A stretch of DNA of 64,000 nt, taken from contig CAXXFI010000002.1 of assembly GCA_963665155.2 (NCBI GenBank), forward strand, positions 248,001 to 312,000. The letters run 5' to 3'. This document shows positions 45,428 to 54,210 of this stretch, one piece after another. The first letter of the stretch is position 1. Every line of letters begins with the position of its first letter. The notes below the pieces were generated by a model that was given only the letters and a program-made list of their open reading frames with translations, was not told the DNA's origin and did not search any database. Source of the stretch: UBA1141 sp963665155. Its GTDB lineage: Bacteria > Chloroflexota > Dehalococcoidia > Lucifugimonadales > UBA3495. A program made the position numbers and the translations under genes.

Positions 45428-46708
45428 CTAAACTACACCCGATTCCGCCAGCAGGTTCAATTCTGACTGACTCACGCCAAGCTCGCCGCATAAGACTTCC
45501 TGGTTGTGCTCGCCGATTAGCGGCGCACGGCGTGAGATTGTCCAAGGTGAGCCATTGTAGATCGCGGCGGCTCCCGGGTAGGTGAAGCTCTGGCCCAACT
45601 CCGGATGTTCAACCTGAACGAAGAAGTTCCTTTCCTCCAGGTGAGGGTCGCCCATTATATCATCCAACGTGCGAACTCCACCCCAAGGGAAATCCCGTTC
45701 CTGACCGCCCTGCCAAATTTCCGCCTGGGGCATCTGTACGAAGAAATCGGCCATCACTTCGGTGATGTGAAAGGCGTTCTCTAGGATGCTTTCCGTGCTG
45801 TAGTATTTTTCGTCCAATAGGTCTTGGGCTAGTCCGTGTTCGTCCATCCACTCGGCCAAAACCTTCAATCTGGCTGGCGTCAGGTTGCTCCCGGAACGAG
45901 TAACGTTTACCCAGTCTCCGCCTTTGGCGGCAAGCTGGATCCGGGTGGACATGTCCGGCGAGGCGTGTCTGCCCGTGTGCCGTTGGACGACACTGCCGTT
46001 GGAAAGATAGATCGCTATGGCGCCTTCGGTTGTCACGGCACAAGCCTCATGTATCGAGGTGTCTATGTATTGACCTTCTCCACTCATGTCCCGATAGTAA
46101 AGCGCCGCCAGAATACCAATATAGGCGTAATGTCCGGCAATGTGCCAGGCGTTGCCACCGCCCGGAGCTATGGGAGGAGCGTCCGGCACATCGTCTTGAT
46201 CATAACCCGAGGACGCCATTTGCCCACCTGCCGCCATGTGGAGCAGGTCCGAAGACAGGAAATCCCGCCAGGGCCCGGATTGTCCGAATGGAGTTAAGGA
46301 GCACATTATTAGGCCAGGGTTCCCCTCTGACAGTTGCTCGTAACCCAACCCCAGGCCGCCCAGGTGTCCCGGAGGAAGAGTTTCGAGGATAACGTCGGCC
46401 ATTCCTGCCAGGTCGCGGAATAGTCTCCGGCCATCGAGGCTCTCCAAGTTCAGGGTAATGCCCCTCTTTGACGTGTTGTAGTGCCAGAAGGACAAGCTGC
46501 GTTCCCGGTTGGGGATATCCGCCAGAAATGGGCCGATGGAGCGGGTATTCTGCCCACCGGGAGGCTCGATCTTGATTACGTCGGCACCTAAGTCCGCCAT
46601 AAGTTTGCCGCAGAACTGGCCCTTTTCATCGGACAACTCCAGCACGCGTATGCCGGTCAGCGGGCCGGCCAAATCTTGCTGGAGTCCGTTCGTTCCTTCG
46701 GTCGTCAA
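45428..46708 (-). CDS. Type III CoA-transferase (CaiB/BaiF family), second gene
   Basis: 426-aa CoA-transferase moving CoA between carboxylic acids. Family features: GIRVLELSDEKGQFCGKLMA, LGADVIKIEPPGG, WHYNTSKRGITLNLES, ADVILETLPPGHL and LIMCSLTPFGQSGPW. The open frame extends to 47185 but that part is a shadow of the upstream gene. TTG 46708 is chosen because it overlaps the upstream stop as TTGA and GAGGAGG lies 7-8 bases before it. Together with the next gene it probably forms a heteromeric enzyme; substrate unknown. Confidence 0.88.
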   Translation of the reverse strand: MTTEGTNGLQQDLAGPLTGIRVLELSDEKGQFCGKLMADLGADVIKIEPPGGQNTRSIGPFLADIPNRERSLSFWHYNTSKRGITLNLESLDGRRLFRDLAGMADVILETLPPGHLGGLGLGYEQLSEGNPGLIMCSLTPFGQSGPWRDFLSSDLLHMAAGGQMASSGYDQDDVPDAPPIAPGGGNAWHIAGHYAYIGILAALYYRDMSGEGQYIDTSIHEACAVTTEGAIAIYLSNGSVVQRHTGRHASPDMSTRIQLAAKGGDWVNVTRSGSNLTPARLKVLAEWMDEHGLAQDLLDEKYYSTESILENAFHITEVMADFFVQMPQAEIWQGGQERDFPWGGVRTLDDIMGDPHLEERNFFVQVEHPELGQSFTYPGAAAIYNGSPWTISRRAPLIGEHNQEVLCGELGVSQSELNLLAESGVV

Positions 46709-48060
46709 GGCAAGGCCTCCTCTATATAGGGGTATTTGGGCATTTTGGGCGGCCAGAATGTGCCGTCTTCGTAAGCCTCGGAGATTTCGATGATCGTGAG
46801 TCCAAGCAGGTTCTCGAAAACTTCCCGGTTGTGCTGACCTATCATTGGTGGCGGGCCGCTGATAACCGCCGGTGATTTGTCCAACTTGAAGGGCGCGTTC
46901 TGGAACTTCCAGGTTCCCAACATGGGGTGTTCCATCTGAGTGTACATACCTCGGTCCCGCAGTTGCGGGTCGTTTTCCACCCGGTCCTCGGAGCTTTGCA
47001 CCGGCATAGCCCGCACTCCAGCTTTCTGGCACACTTCCATCAACTCGTACTTTTGCAGTGTCTGGGTCCAGACTTCGATAGCCGAGTCCATTTCCTCCTG
47101 GTGCTCGATGCGCCCGTTTAGAGTGTCGAACTTGGGGTCTTTGGCCCAAGCCGGATTGCCCATAACCCCGGCTAGTCTGACCCATTCCTCACCCGAGAAG
47201 CAAGCGATTACACACCAGTCGTTGTAGCCGCCGCCTTTGGCCCGGTAGGCGTTGTGGGGCGCTACGGTGGGGCCACGGTAGTTGTTGATAACGGGAGCGC
47301 CGGGCCATACCGTCCGGTTGCCCGGTGGGTACCCTTCTCGTTTTGACTGCCGCTTATTGACCGTGCGGTCCAAAAAGGCGGGTCCGGAAAGGGTTATGCC
47401 TGTAATCATCTGAGAGAGGTCTACATGCTGGCCCTTCCCTGTGGCATTGCGGTGACGGAGGGCCGTGAGGGCACACATGGCACCGTACATTCCACCGGTG
47501 TCGTCAAGATAAGACCAGCCCCACCCCGCCGGAGGCTCACCGGGTAGCCCGGACAGGAAGGTCAATCCTGAAAGGGCCTGGGCCGAAGGACCCATGGTAC
47601 TGTAGGCATGGTGGCGCCCGGTCTGGCCGAAACCCGCCATGGAAACGTAGACCAAGTCTGGCCGCAGCTTGCGCATTTCCTCGTAACTCAGCCCCCACCG
47701 TTGCATGATCCGGGAACTGAAATTCTCGATCACAACATCGGAAACGCTAATCAACTGCTTAACTAGGTTCAAGCCTTTTTCGGTGCGGGTATTTATGCTG
47801 ACACCCCGCTTGGTGGCATTGGTATCAGCGAACTGGCCAGTTGAATTTGGGCCCGGCTCTACTCCGGGGGGGATGGTAAATCGGTTCTGCCGCAGAATGT
47901 CCAGGTTCTCCGGCCACTCCACCTTTATCACGTCAGCGCCCAAAGTGCCCAACCAGCGGGCTGCCCACGGTCCGGCGCGGACCCAGGTAAAGTCGACCAC
48001 CCGAATGCCTTCTAAGGGACGGGGTTTTGCGGATTTAGCGTTCACTGATTTAGAGTTCAT
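46705..48060 (-). CDS. Type III CoA-transferase (CaiB/BaiF family), first gene
   Basis: 451-aa CoA-transferase with GIRVVDFTWVRAGPWAARWL, LGADVIKVEWPEN, NATKRGVSINTRTEKGL, VIENFSSRIM and the catalytic-Asp region WSYLDDTGGMYGAM. The C-terminal domain ends with IGQHNREVFENLLG. Followed by a second, diverged copy read with a 4-base overlap. Paired CaiB genes are frequent in SAR202-type Chloroflexota catabolic clusters (general knowledge; inference here). Divergent from the B12/thiolase gene. Confidence 0.9.
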   Translation of the reverse strand: MNSKSVNAKSAKPRPLEGIRVVDFTWVRAGPWAARWLGTLGADVIKVEWPENLDILRQNRFTIPPGVEPGPNSTGQFADTNATKRGVSINTRTEKGLNLVKQLISVSDVVIENFSSRIMQRWGLSYEEMRKLRPDLVYVSMAGFGQTGRHHAYSTMGPSAQALSGLTFLSGLPGEPPAGWGWSYLDDTGGMYGAMCALTALRHRNATGKGQHVDLSQMITGITLSGPAFLDRTVNKRQSKREGYPPGNRTVWPGAPVINNYRGPTVAPHNAYRAKGGGYNDWCVIACFSGEEWVRLAGVMGNPAWAKDPKFDTLNGRIEHQEEMDSAIEVWTQTLQKYELMEVCQKAGVRAMPVQSSEDRVENDPQLRDRGMYTQMEHPMLGTWKFQNAPFKLDKSPAVISGPPPMIGQHNREVFENLLGLTIIEISEAYEDGTFWPPKMPKYPYIEEALP

Positions 48061-48384
48061 GGGGACAAATCACCCGCCAGTAAAAAAGTTGGCAAATTGG
48101 TCCGTCCTGTATTATCCAGAGATGGGCATAGAAAGCCAGTCTCCAACACCTGACACTGTAAGTCGGTGAGATTTGGCTGTCAATGAGGGATCAGGTCCAT
48201 AAGTTGCCTCAGCTGTTTGGCCAAGGTTGCGCCGAGCCCTCAGGATTCCATAATTTGCATCATCCGGGGTAACGAATCGACGCGCACCCTCTGGAAAGGA
48301 GATCCCCAAGACCAGCGGTTTTGGTTTGTGAAATCCTTACCCATAAGCCATAATGAAGAAACTCTGACTTAGTGGGTAGATTCG
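48061..48384. other. Divergent promoter region
   Basis: About 320 bases between the CoA-transferase pair (minus) and the B12/thiolase gene (plus). Regulation of both could come from here, but I see no clear operator or -35/-10 pair. Confidence 0.4.
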
Positions 48385-50784
48385 ATGAAAATCCTGCTCA
48401 TCGCAACCAACCAGCACGGGCGTTACATGAACCACATGGAGGCCCGTCCTCTTCCCATCGGCCTGGCTTACGTAGCCGGGTATCTGGACCCCAACCGGCA
48501 CAGCACCAAGGTGTTGGACCTGATGTTTTCCGACGATTATCTGGCCGATGTTGAGGCAGCCGTTAAGGACTTCCAGCCCGACATGGTCGGACTGTCCATC
48601 CGCAACCTGGATAACGGCAGCTACCTGGACCCCCAGTGGGTGCTGCCCATCACCAAAGGTGTCACCGACCTGATCCGGTCAAGCAGCCAGGCCACCATCG
48701 TTTGCGGCGGCCCCGCTTTCAGCATCCTTCCTAACGAGATATTTGACTATGTTGAGCCCGACTTGGGTATTGTCGGTGACGGTGGCGAAACCTTTGCCGA
48801 ATTGGCCGCCCGGTTGGAGGCATCCGAGCCTTACGAGGACTTGCCCGGCCTGGTATACCGGAAAAATGGTGTAATCACGGTCACCGGGCAGCGCTCTTCT
48901 TCCGGCTTTACGAAACCGCCCCGCCTGGAAGACTTGGACTTGACTAAATACGCAGAAGCGGGATTCGGCGTCGGCTTAATAACCAAACTGAGCGGCTTTA
49001 CCAATCCCTCTCCGTCTTCGGCTGATCTTAAATCCGGTGAACCCAAAAAAGAAGAGGAGTGGCGAATCATACGGCCCATCGAAGAAGTGGTCGCCGAAGC
49101 AAAGGACTTGGAGCAGCGCCTGGGATTGCGCAAGTTCTTTTTTGTCGCCAGCGGTTTCAACGACCCTCTGGACCATGCCAAGTCTTTTTGCCAAGCCCTG
49201 ATCGACGCCGGTTTGAAACTCGAATGGAACACCGGCCTGGCACCCCATAGCTGCGACCCGGAGTTGATCGGCCTAATGAAGCAGTCGGGCTGCTCCCTGG
49301 TCATCGTTGGCGACCTAGTCGTTGATGCCCACGATCCGAACGTTCTGAGAGACCGTCTGGAACAAATGCGCCAGGTGTGCCTTATGTGCGAGGAAGGCGA
49401 CCTCAACTACACCATTGGGCAAACCTTTGGAGCGCCCGGTGAGACCCGGGATACAGTGGAACAGAAGTTGGCCTTTCTCCGCAGTATTAATCCCGAGGTC
49501 GCCAACCTGCGAGTGGGGATTCGCATGTTATTGGGAATGATGTGCATCGTCCCATTTAAGTCACGCAGAACGGTACGTCTTAAGGGTAAGTACTGCATTG
49601 TTGGCGTTGGGGAAACCGTGTACAGCCGTGGCTCGGGTCGCACAACGGGAGCGATGGGCGCGGAAGCCATTCGCCACGCCATGGACGATGCTGGCCTGGC
49701 GTCGGACCGAGTAGACGGAATCCTTAGCTACCACGGTGGCGACTCGACGCCGGGCACATCCATAATGTACGACTTGGGCATCCGCCCGAACTTCTACATG
49801 GACTGCTCGGGGGGCGGCTCCAGCACCGAAGCCTTGGTGGGCTTGGCCATGGGCGCCATTGAGACCGGAATGTGCGACACGGTGGCTATCTACCGGTCCA
49901 TGAACGGCTACTCACAGATACGCATCGGCGGCACCGGCGTAAGGGCGGCCCAGCCCGTTAGCGGGGCCGACGTGATGCTGCGTCCCTACGGGCTCATCAG
50001 CGCCGTCCAGCGGTTCGCGTTCACATTCACCCGTCACATGATGGAGTACGGTGTCACCAGCAGCGACTTGGCCCACATCAAGTCGGCCCACAGCAACCAC
50101 GCCAGCAACAACCCCAAGGCTATAATGAAGCAAAGGGTCACCGTGGACGACGTGCTAAATTCCCGGTGGATTATCCGCCCTTGCGCCCACCTGCTGGACT
50201 GTTGCTTGGAGACGGACAACGCAACCAGCATTATTGTCACCACCACCGAGAGGGCCCAGGACTTGCGCCAAAAACCGATACAAATTCTAGGAGTGCAGGG
50301 CCGGGGAACCAAACCCGGAGGCGACTTCCACTACCAACACGGACCAATAACCCTCGCCGGTCATTACATTGGCCCCAGAATTTTCGAGCAAGCGGGGATC
50401 ACCCACGATGAGGTCGATGTCACCGGTTGCTACGATGCCTTCACATACACTGCCCTGCTCCAGTTCGAAGACTATGGCTGGTGTAAAAAGGGCGAAGGCA
50501 AAGATTACGTAACCAGCGGCACGATCAACTTGGGCGGCAAGCGGCCCAACAATACTAGCGGCGGTCATCTGTGCGAAGGGTACACCCACGGCATGAACAT
50601 GGTTATCGAGAACGTGCGTCAACTTCGGGGAACCGTGGATGACTATTGTCCTCAAGCCAATGAGGGAATTCATACCTACGATTACTCAGAGGGCCACTGC
50701 CGCCAAGTGAAGGACGCCGAAACCAGCATGAACATGGGCTGGGGAACACCAGCTGTGGGCAGCGCTTTAATCTTAAGGCGGTAA
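48385..50784 (+). CDS. Fusion of a cysteine-less B12/radical-SAM-like module with a thiolase-like domain
   Basis: 799 aa. Residues 1-150 form a B12-binding-type Rossmann domain (MKILLIATNQHGRYMNHM, FQPDMVGLSIRN, IVCGGPAFSILPNE, GIVGDGGETFAELA). Residues about 190-390 look like a radical SAM barrel (EEVVAEAKDLEQRLGLRKFF, TFGAPGETRDTVEQKLAFL) but lack CxxxCxxC; the expected place reads TKLSGFTNPSPSSAD. From about 398 (KGKYCIVGVGETVYSRGSG) it is a thiolase/SCP-x-like domain with a C-terminal GGHLCEGYTHGMN. The join follows RVGIRMLLGMM, where radical-SAM proteins of this kind should continue, so it looks like a deletion fusion. Partner DUF35 gene follows. Confidence 0.78.
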   Translation: MKILLIATNQHGRYMNHMEARPLPIGLAYVAGYLDPNRHSTKVLDLMFSDDYLADVEAAVKDFQPDMVGLSIRNLDNGSYLDPQWVLPITKGVTDLIRSSSQATIVCGGPAFSILPNEIFDYVEPDLGIVGDGGETFAELAARLEASEPYEDLPGLVYRKNGVITVTGQRSSSGFTKPPRLEDLDLTKYAEAGFGVGLITKLSGFTNPSPSSADLKSGEPKKEEEWRIIRPIEEVVAEAKDLEQRLGLRKFFFVASGFNDPLDHAKSFCQALIDAGLKLEWNTGLAPHSCDPELIGLMKQSGCSLVIVGDLVVDAHDPNVLRDRLEQMRQVCLMCEEGDLNYTIGQTFGAPGETRDTVEQKLAFLRSINPEVANLRVGIRMLLGMMCIVPFKSRRTVRLKGKYCIVGVGETVYSRGSGRTTGAMGAEAIRHAMDDAGLASDRVDGILSYHGGDSTPGTSIMYDLGIRPNFYMDCSGGGSSTEALVGLAMGAIETGMCDTVAIYRSMNGYSQIRIGGTGVRAAQPVSGADVMLRPYGLISAVQRFAFTFTRHMMEYGVTSSDLAHIKSAHSNHASNNPKAIMKQRVTVDDVLNSRWIIRPCAHLLDCCLETDNATSIIVTTTERAQDLRQKPIQILGVQGRGTKPGGDFHYQHGPITLAGHYIGPRIFEQAGITHDEVDVTGCYDAFTYTALLQFEDYGWCKKGEGKDYVTSGTINLGGKRPNNTSGGHLCEGYTHGMNMVIENVRQLRGTVDDYCPQANEGIHTYDYSEGHCRQVKDAETSMNMGWGTPAVGSALILRR

Positions 50785-50847
50785 CCCGCTACTCGTTCTA
50801 CTGAAACCTTCGGCTGGAATCCCACACCAATGATAAGAGGTAATTAG

Positions 50848-51354
50848 ATGCCCGTTTACGAGCACCGCGGCCAACAAATGAGTGTGCCGGAGATCGACAC
50901 CGAATACACCGGGTACTTCGACGCCGCCAAAGAAGGGCGATTGGTGGTAAAAAAATGCTCGGATTGCGCACTGCTGCGGGGCGAGCCCGGACCGGCCTGC
51001 CCATGGTGTCCATCGCAAAAGTGGGAATGGGTGGATGTGAGCGGAAAGGGGACGATCTATAGCTACCAGATTGTGGCCCATACGGTTATTCCCGGCTTTA
51101 GAGATTGGGCCCCATTCGCAATTGTTCTGGTAGAGTTGGACGAGCAAAGCGGCAAGCCCGAACCCGGCGACGGTCTGCGCCTCACCGCTAACTTGGTAGA
51201 TGGGAACATGGACGCGGAAAAGGAAGAAAACGTGGCCATCGGCAAGCGGGTGGAAGTGGTCTTCCAGAAAGGCGAGGGCGATTTCGCAATTCCACAATTC
51301 AAACTGTCCGGCGAGGCTCCACAGGGCACTGTGTGGCAGCATTCGCTGGATTAG
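50848..51354 (+). CDS. DUF35/ChsH2-like OB-fold protein with zinc ribbon
   Basis: 168-aa acyl-CoA-associated OB-fold protein. A rubredoxin-like zinc ribbon CSDC...CPWC lies at about residues 37-54, then the OB barrel (GTIYSYQIVAHTVIPGF, APFAIVLVELDE, GKRVEVVFQKGEG). DUF35 proteins form complexes with thiolase-type enzymes, matching the thiolase domain encoded 63 bases upstream. GAGG precedes ATG 50848 by 6 bases. Confidence 0.88.
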   Translation: MPVYEHRGQQMSVPEIDTEYTGYFDAAKEGRLVVKKCSDCALLRGEPGPACPWCPSQKWEWVDVSGKGTIYSYQIVAHTVIPGFRDWAPFAIVLVELDEQSGKPEPGDGLRLTANLVDGNMDAEKEENVAIGKRVEVVFQKGEGDFAIPQFKLSGEAPQGTVWQHSLD

Positions 51355-51472
51355 CGGGCCACCAAGCGTTTTTATTGTGCGAGTGTGGACTCCGTAGCGT
51401 CGCACGGCGACGAGGAGCTAGAAATTCGAATTATGCCCCGAAGGAAGAAGCGTCAAATCTAGGAGACTCGTG

Positions 51473-51714
51473 ATGTTGATCAAGTATATTAAGACTGCTC
51501 TGCATCTCGCAAAATATGAATATTGGACGACGATAATTCCTTTTATGGCGAGATTCCAGAGTGCAATGGCGTTTTCGCCAAAACAATGACCCTAGAAATA
51601 TGCCGAGAGCAATTGGAAGAAGTGCTAGAGGAGTGGATATTGTTTCGCGTCCACAAGAACCGTCCCTTGCCAATAATCGATGGGATTGAATTGAAGATTG
51701 AGGAAGCAGTGTAA
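51473..51714 (+). pseudogene. HicB-family antitoxin-like gene with a 1-base deletion
   Basis: From ATG 51473 (AGGAG at 51461) the frame reads MLIKYIKTALHLAKYE; a single missing base near 51517-51522 then shifts it. The other frame continues DDDNSFYGEIPECNGVFA and LEEVLEEWILFRVHKNRP, a HicB-type RNase-H-like fold. Restoring one base gives 80 aa, the family length. No HicA toxin gene is adjacent. Confidence 0.75.
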
Positions 51715-51939
51715 TTGGCAAAACTGATCAGCTTTGACATTGACGGAACCCTGGAAGTGGGCGACCCTCCAGGGATCATTACCATGGACATGGTCCGTGA
51801 GGCACAAGAGGCGGGTTACTTGATCGGTAGCTGTTCCGACCGCACCGTAGGCGGCCAGCAACGCTTGTGGCGAGAGCATGGTATTGAGGTGGAGTTCACG
51901 GTGTTAAAGCAGAACTTAGGCGACACGCGCGCTAAATGA
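51715..51939 (+). CDS. HAD-like protein, C-terminally truncated
   Basis: 74 aa from TTG 51715, directly after the HicB stop. It has the HAD motif I ISFDIDGTLE and a helical segment GYLIGSCSDRTVGGQQR. Relatives should continue beyond RAK with motifs III/IV, but here a TGA follows and the next gene's 3' end overlaps. Probably a remnant. Confidence 0.6.
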   Translation: MAKLISFDIDGTLEVGDPPGIITMDMVREAQEAGYLIGSCSDRTVGGQQRLWREHGIEVEFTVLKQNLGDTRAK

Positions 51940-52830
51940 GACGGAGTACTCACGGCCTTGATCGGCAGCCAATGCCCCTTCCATGGCTGTGATGGCGACT
52001 TCGATTTGGGAGTCGTCGGGAATCCTGGTCGTCAGGCGCTGCAAGAGCAAACCCGGCCATGCTACAGCATGTCCAAACAGCGAGTTCTGGTGTTTGCCGC
52101 TAAAGCGTATTATTTCGTAGCTAACCCCGGCTATCACCGGTATCAGCACGATTCGTGAAATTATCCTCCACTCCATCGGCGGGTCCATCAGCAGTGCGAA
52201 CACTACGATGGAAACCAGCATGACCGTCAAAAGGAATGCGGTCCCGCAACGCGGATGAGGAGCTGGGAACTTTCGAACATTCTCCACAACGAGAGGCAAC
52301 CCTGCCTCATAAGTATGGACCGCCATGTGTTCGGCCCCGTGGTAAGCGAACACTCGCTTCATGTCCCTAAGGAAGCTTATCCCCCAGATGTAGCCGACCA
52401 GAAGCCCAAGCCGCAAGCCTCCCTCAATTAGCTCGCTGACCAGTCCTCTGGAATCCAGAAGCCAGATAATCAGCAAGGGAAGCATGAAGAATACCCCGAC
52501 ACCCACCAACATGGCGAATCCCAGGGTTGCGCCCAGTACCCAACTGGGAATCTCTCCGCCATCATCGCCTGCTTGGTCTTGGACGGCCAAGTTTGCCGAC
52601 ATTTGCAAGGCTTTGATTCCCAGTACCATAGTCTCAACCAAAGCAATTACGCCTCGGATCAACGGGAACTGGCGGATGCGGCCGGTGCAAAGAATATTGA
52701 GGCGTTCGCTGCGGAGTTCGATAGCGCCATCTTGGCGGCGAACCGCAAGACTGAAGTGATTCCGTCCCCGGATCATCACTCCTTCGATTACGGCTTGCCC
52801 GCCGTAGGAGAACCTAGGCTCGTCGGCCAA
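51916..52830 (-). CDS. DUF1385 membrane protein
   Basis: 304-aa integral membrane protein of DUF1385. N-terminal signature GGQAVIEGVMIRG, then several transmembrane stretches (about 95-125, 130-150, 200-225, 230-250) and the conserved YHGAEHMAVHTYE and HPRCGTAFLL motifs. Metal-binding residues in these motifs are conserved in the family; function is unknown. It overlaps the HAD remnant at its 3' end. It is commonly located near rpmE, as here. Confidence 0.88.
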   Translation of the reverse strand: MADEPRFSYGGQAVIEGVMIRGRNHFSLAVRRQDGAIELRSERLNILCTGRIRQFPLIRGVIALVETMVLGIKALQMSANLAVQDQAGDDGGEIPSWVLGATLGFAMLVGVGVFFMLPLLIIWLLDSRGLVSELIEGGLRLGLLVGYIWGISFLRDMKRVFAYHGAEHMAVHTYEAGLPLVVENVRKFPAPHPRCGTAFLLTVMLVSIVVFALLMDPPMEWRIISRIVLIPVIAGVSYEIIRFSGKHQNSLFGHAVAWPGLLLQRLTTRIPDDSQIEVAITAMEGALAADQGREYSVSFSARVA

Positions 52831-53017
52831 CGCATCCTCCTTGATCGATTAGGGATTAATTAAGCGGTTAGGGCTGACAATGCCCCTAAATTCAGAGTTT
52901 GCGACAGGGAGTTGAACCGGGCATTCAGAAGCGTCTATTACGGTGTGGCTTACCACATCCGGCACAGAGGGGGAGGGCGAAATGCCTATCAACTCCGGCG
53001 CTAGTAGTTCTGCAATC

Positions 53018-53218
53018 CTACTTGAGGCTGTAACGTCGGCGCATCCGCTCGATGCGACCTTGAGTATCCACTACTCTCTGCTCGCCGGTGTAGAAGGGGT
53101 GGCAGTTACTGCAAACTTCTACTCTCAAGACGGGTTTGGTGCCGCCCGTTTCGAATACATTGCCACAAGAACAGGTCACTGTCGATTTTACAAATTGGGG
53201 GTGAATTTCTGTTTTCAT
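53018..53218 (-). CDS. rpmE: 50S ribosomal protein L31, zinc form
   Basis: 66 aa with the zinc-binding cysteines Cys16/Cys18 and Cys36/Cys39 (TCSCGN, CSNCHPFYTG) and the usual end QGRIERMRRRY. The cysteine-containing form is the zinc-replete paralogue. Same strand as DUF1385 and rpmA. Confidence 0.95.
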   Translation of the reverse strand: MKTEIHPQFVKSTVTCSCGNVFETGGTKPVLRVEVCSNCHPFYTGEQRVVDTQGRIERMRRRYSLK

Positions 53219-53368
53219 AATGGTTCTTGTTCTGGAGTCCTGTGATTAAATTCCGGGTTTATTCCCGGCAACTAGTTTAGATGCGTATTATATCTTTGAG
53301 ATTTGAGGTGGCTAAGTTAGAACCCTGAGATACTTAGAACCCAGAATTACTACCCAAGACCGATCAGT

Positions 53369-53626
53369 CTATGCCTCGGCATACACGCTAACGCGCCGCC
53401 TGCCTTCGGGTGCCCACTCAAATTTAACCAAACCGTCTATTTTAGCAAAAATGGTGTAGTCTCGGCCCAAGCCCACATTGGAGCCGGGATGGATTCGGGT
53501 CCCGCGTTGCCGAATTATAATGGTTCCACTGGTGACGCTTTCGCCGTCATATTTTTTAACGCCTAGACGTTTCGCATTACTATCACGACCGTTATTGGTG
53601 CTGCCACCGGCTTTTTTATGGGCCAT
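53369..53626 (-). CDS. rpmA: 50S ribosomal protein L27
   Basis: 85 aa beginning MAHKKAGGSTNNGRDS, with KKYDGESVTSGTIIIRQRGT and the usual C-terminus. ATG 53626 has AGGAGG 9 bases upstream; the longer frame to 53668 is spurious. Follows rplU by 44 bases, the standard L21-L27 pair. Confidence 0.96.
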   Translation of the reverse strand: MAHKKAGGSTNNGRDSNAKRLGVKKYDGESVTSGTIIIRQRGTRIHPGSNVGLGRDYTIFAKIDGLVKFEWAPEGRRRVSVYAEA

Positions 53627-53670
53627 TAACCATGTCCTCCTGACTCCGCCTGGGCTATTCAACCACAAAC

Positions 53671-54000
53671 CTAGCTGCCGGAAGCGTCTATCTTTACATC
53701 TTGAATCAAGATTCTGGTGTAGGTCTGTCGGTGGCTTTTCTTCCTGCGGTACCGGGTCTTGGCTTTATACTTGAATACAATGATTTTCCGGTCTTTGTAA
53801 TGGGACTGAACCTCGGCAAGCACTTTGGCTCCAGGTATAAATGGGGAGCCAATGGTGATCTCTCCACCGTCGGAAATCGCCAAAACTTCGCTGAACTCGG
53901 CTACCGAGTCGACAACAACCGGAATTTTTTCCACGTCGAGGGTATCCCCGGGCTTTACCCGGTATTGTTTCCCCCCAGTCTTAAAAACAGCATAATCCAT
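53671..54000 (-). CDS. rplU: 50S ribosomal protein L21
   Basis: 109 aa beginning MDYAVFKTGGKQYRVKPGD, with the conserved C-terminal KYKAKTRYRRKKSHRQTYT. First gene of the L21-L27 operon; GGAG precedes the ATG. A clear promoter lies just upstream. Confidence 0.96.
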   Translation of the reverse strand: MDYAVFKTGGKQYRVKPGDTLDVEKIPVVVDSVAEFSEVLAISDGGEITIGSPFIPGAKVLAEVQSHYKDRKIIVFKYKAKTRYRRKKSHRQTYTRILIQDVKIDASGS

Positions 54001-54020
54001 GTTTTCTACTCCGTCTTCCC

Positions 54021-54049
54021 ATAGTAAGACAGGGTGATTGAAGTGTCAA
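54021..54049 (-). promoter_or_regulatory. Sigma-70 promoter of rplU-rpmA
   Basis: TTGACA (54049-54044) and TACTAT (54026-54021) with a 17-base spacer. Predicted start near 54014 gives a leader of about 14 bases before the rplU ATG. Confidence 0.75.
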
Positions 54050-54210
54050 GGAGATTAGAGGTCCTCAACACTTGGGTTATAATACCCTGCGGCATTAGTT
54101 ACCTATCATATATTAACTCATATTCTAGGCACCAACATTTTTTGGGCGTCCTTGTAGCCGTCCAGAGAAGCCGCTGGTAACCGTGATTGCTGACTAGGAG
54201 GGCTGAATAG

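Noticed and set aside
46709..47185. N-terminal extension of the second CoA-transferase
   Set aside because: It overlaps the upstream CoA-transferase gene in another frame; RBS and TTGA overlap place the start at 46708.
51931..51939. TGA at the end of the HAD-like frame as another selenocysteine site
   Set aside because: The family does not have Cys there, the codons after it do not resemble HAD proteins, and no suitable hairpin was seen.
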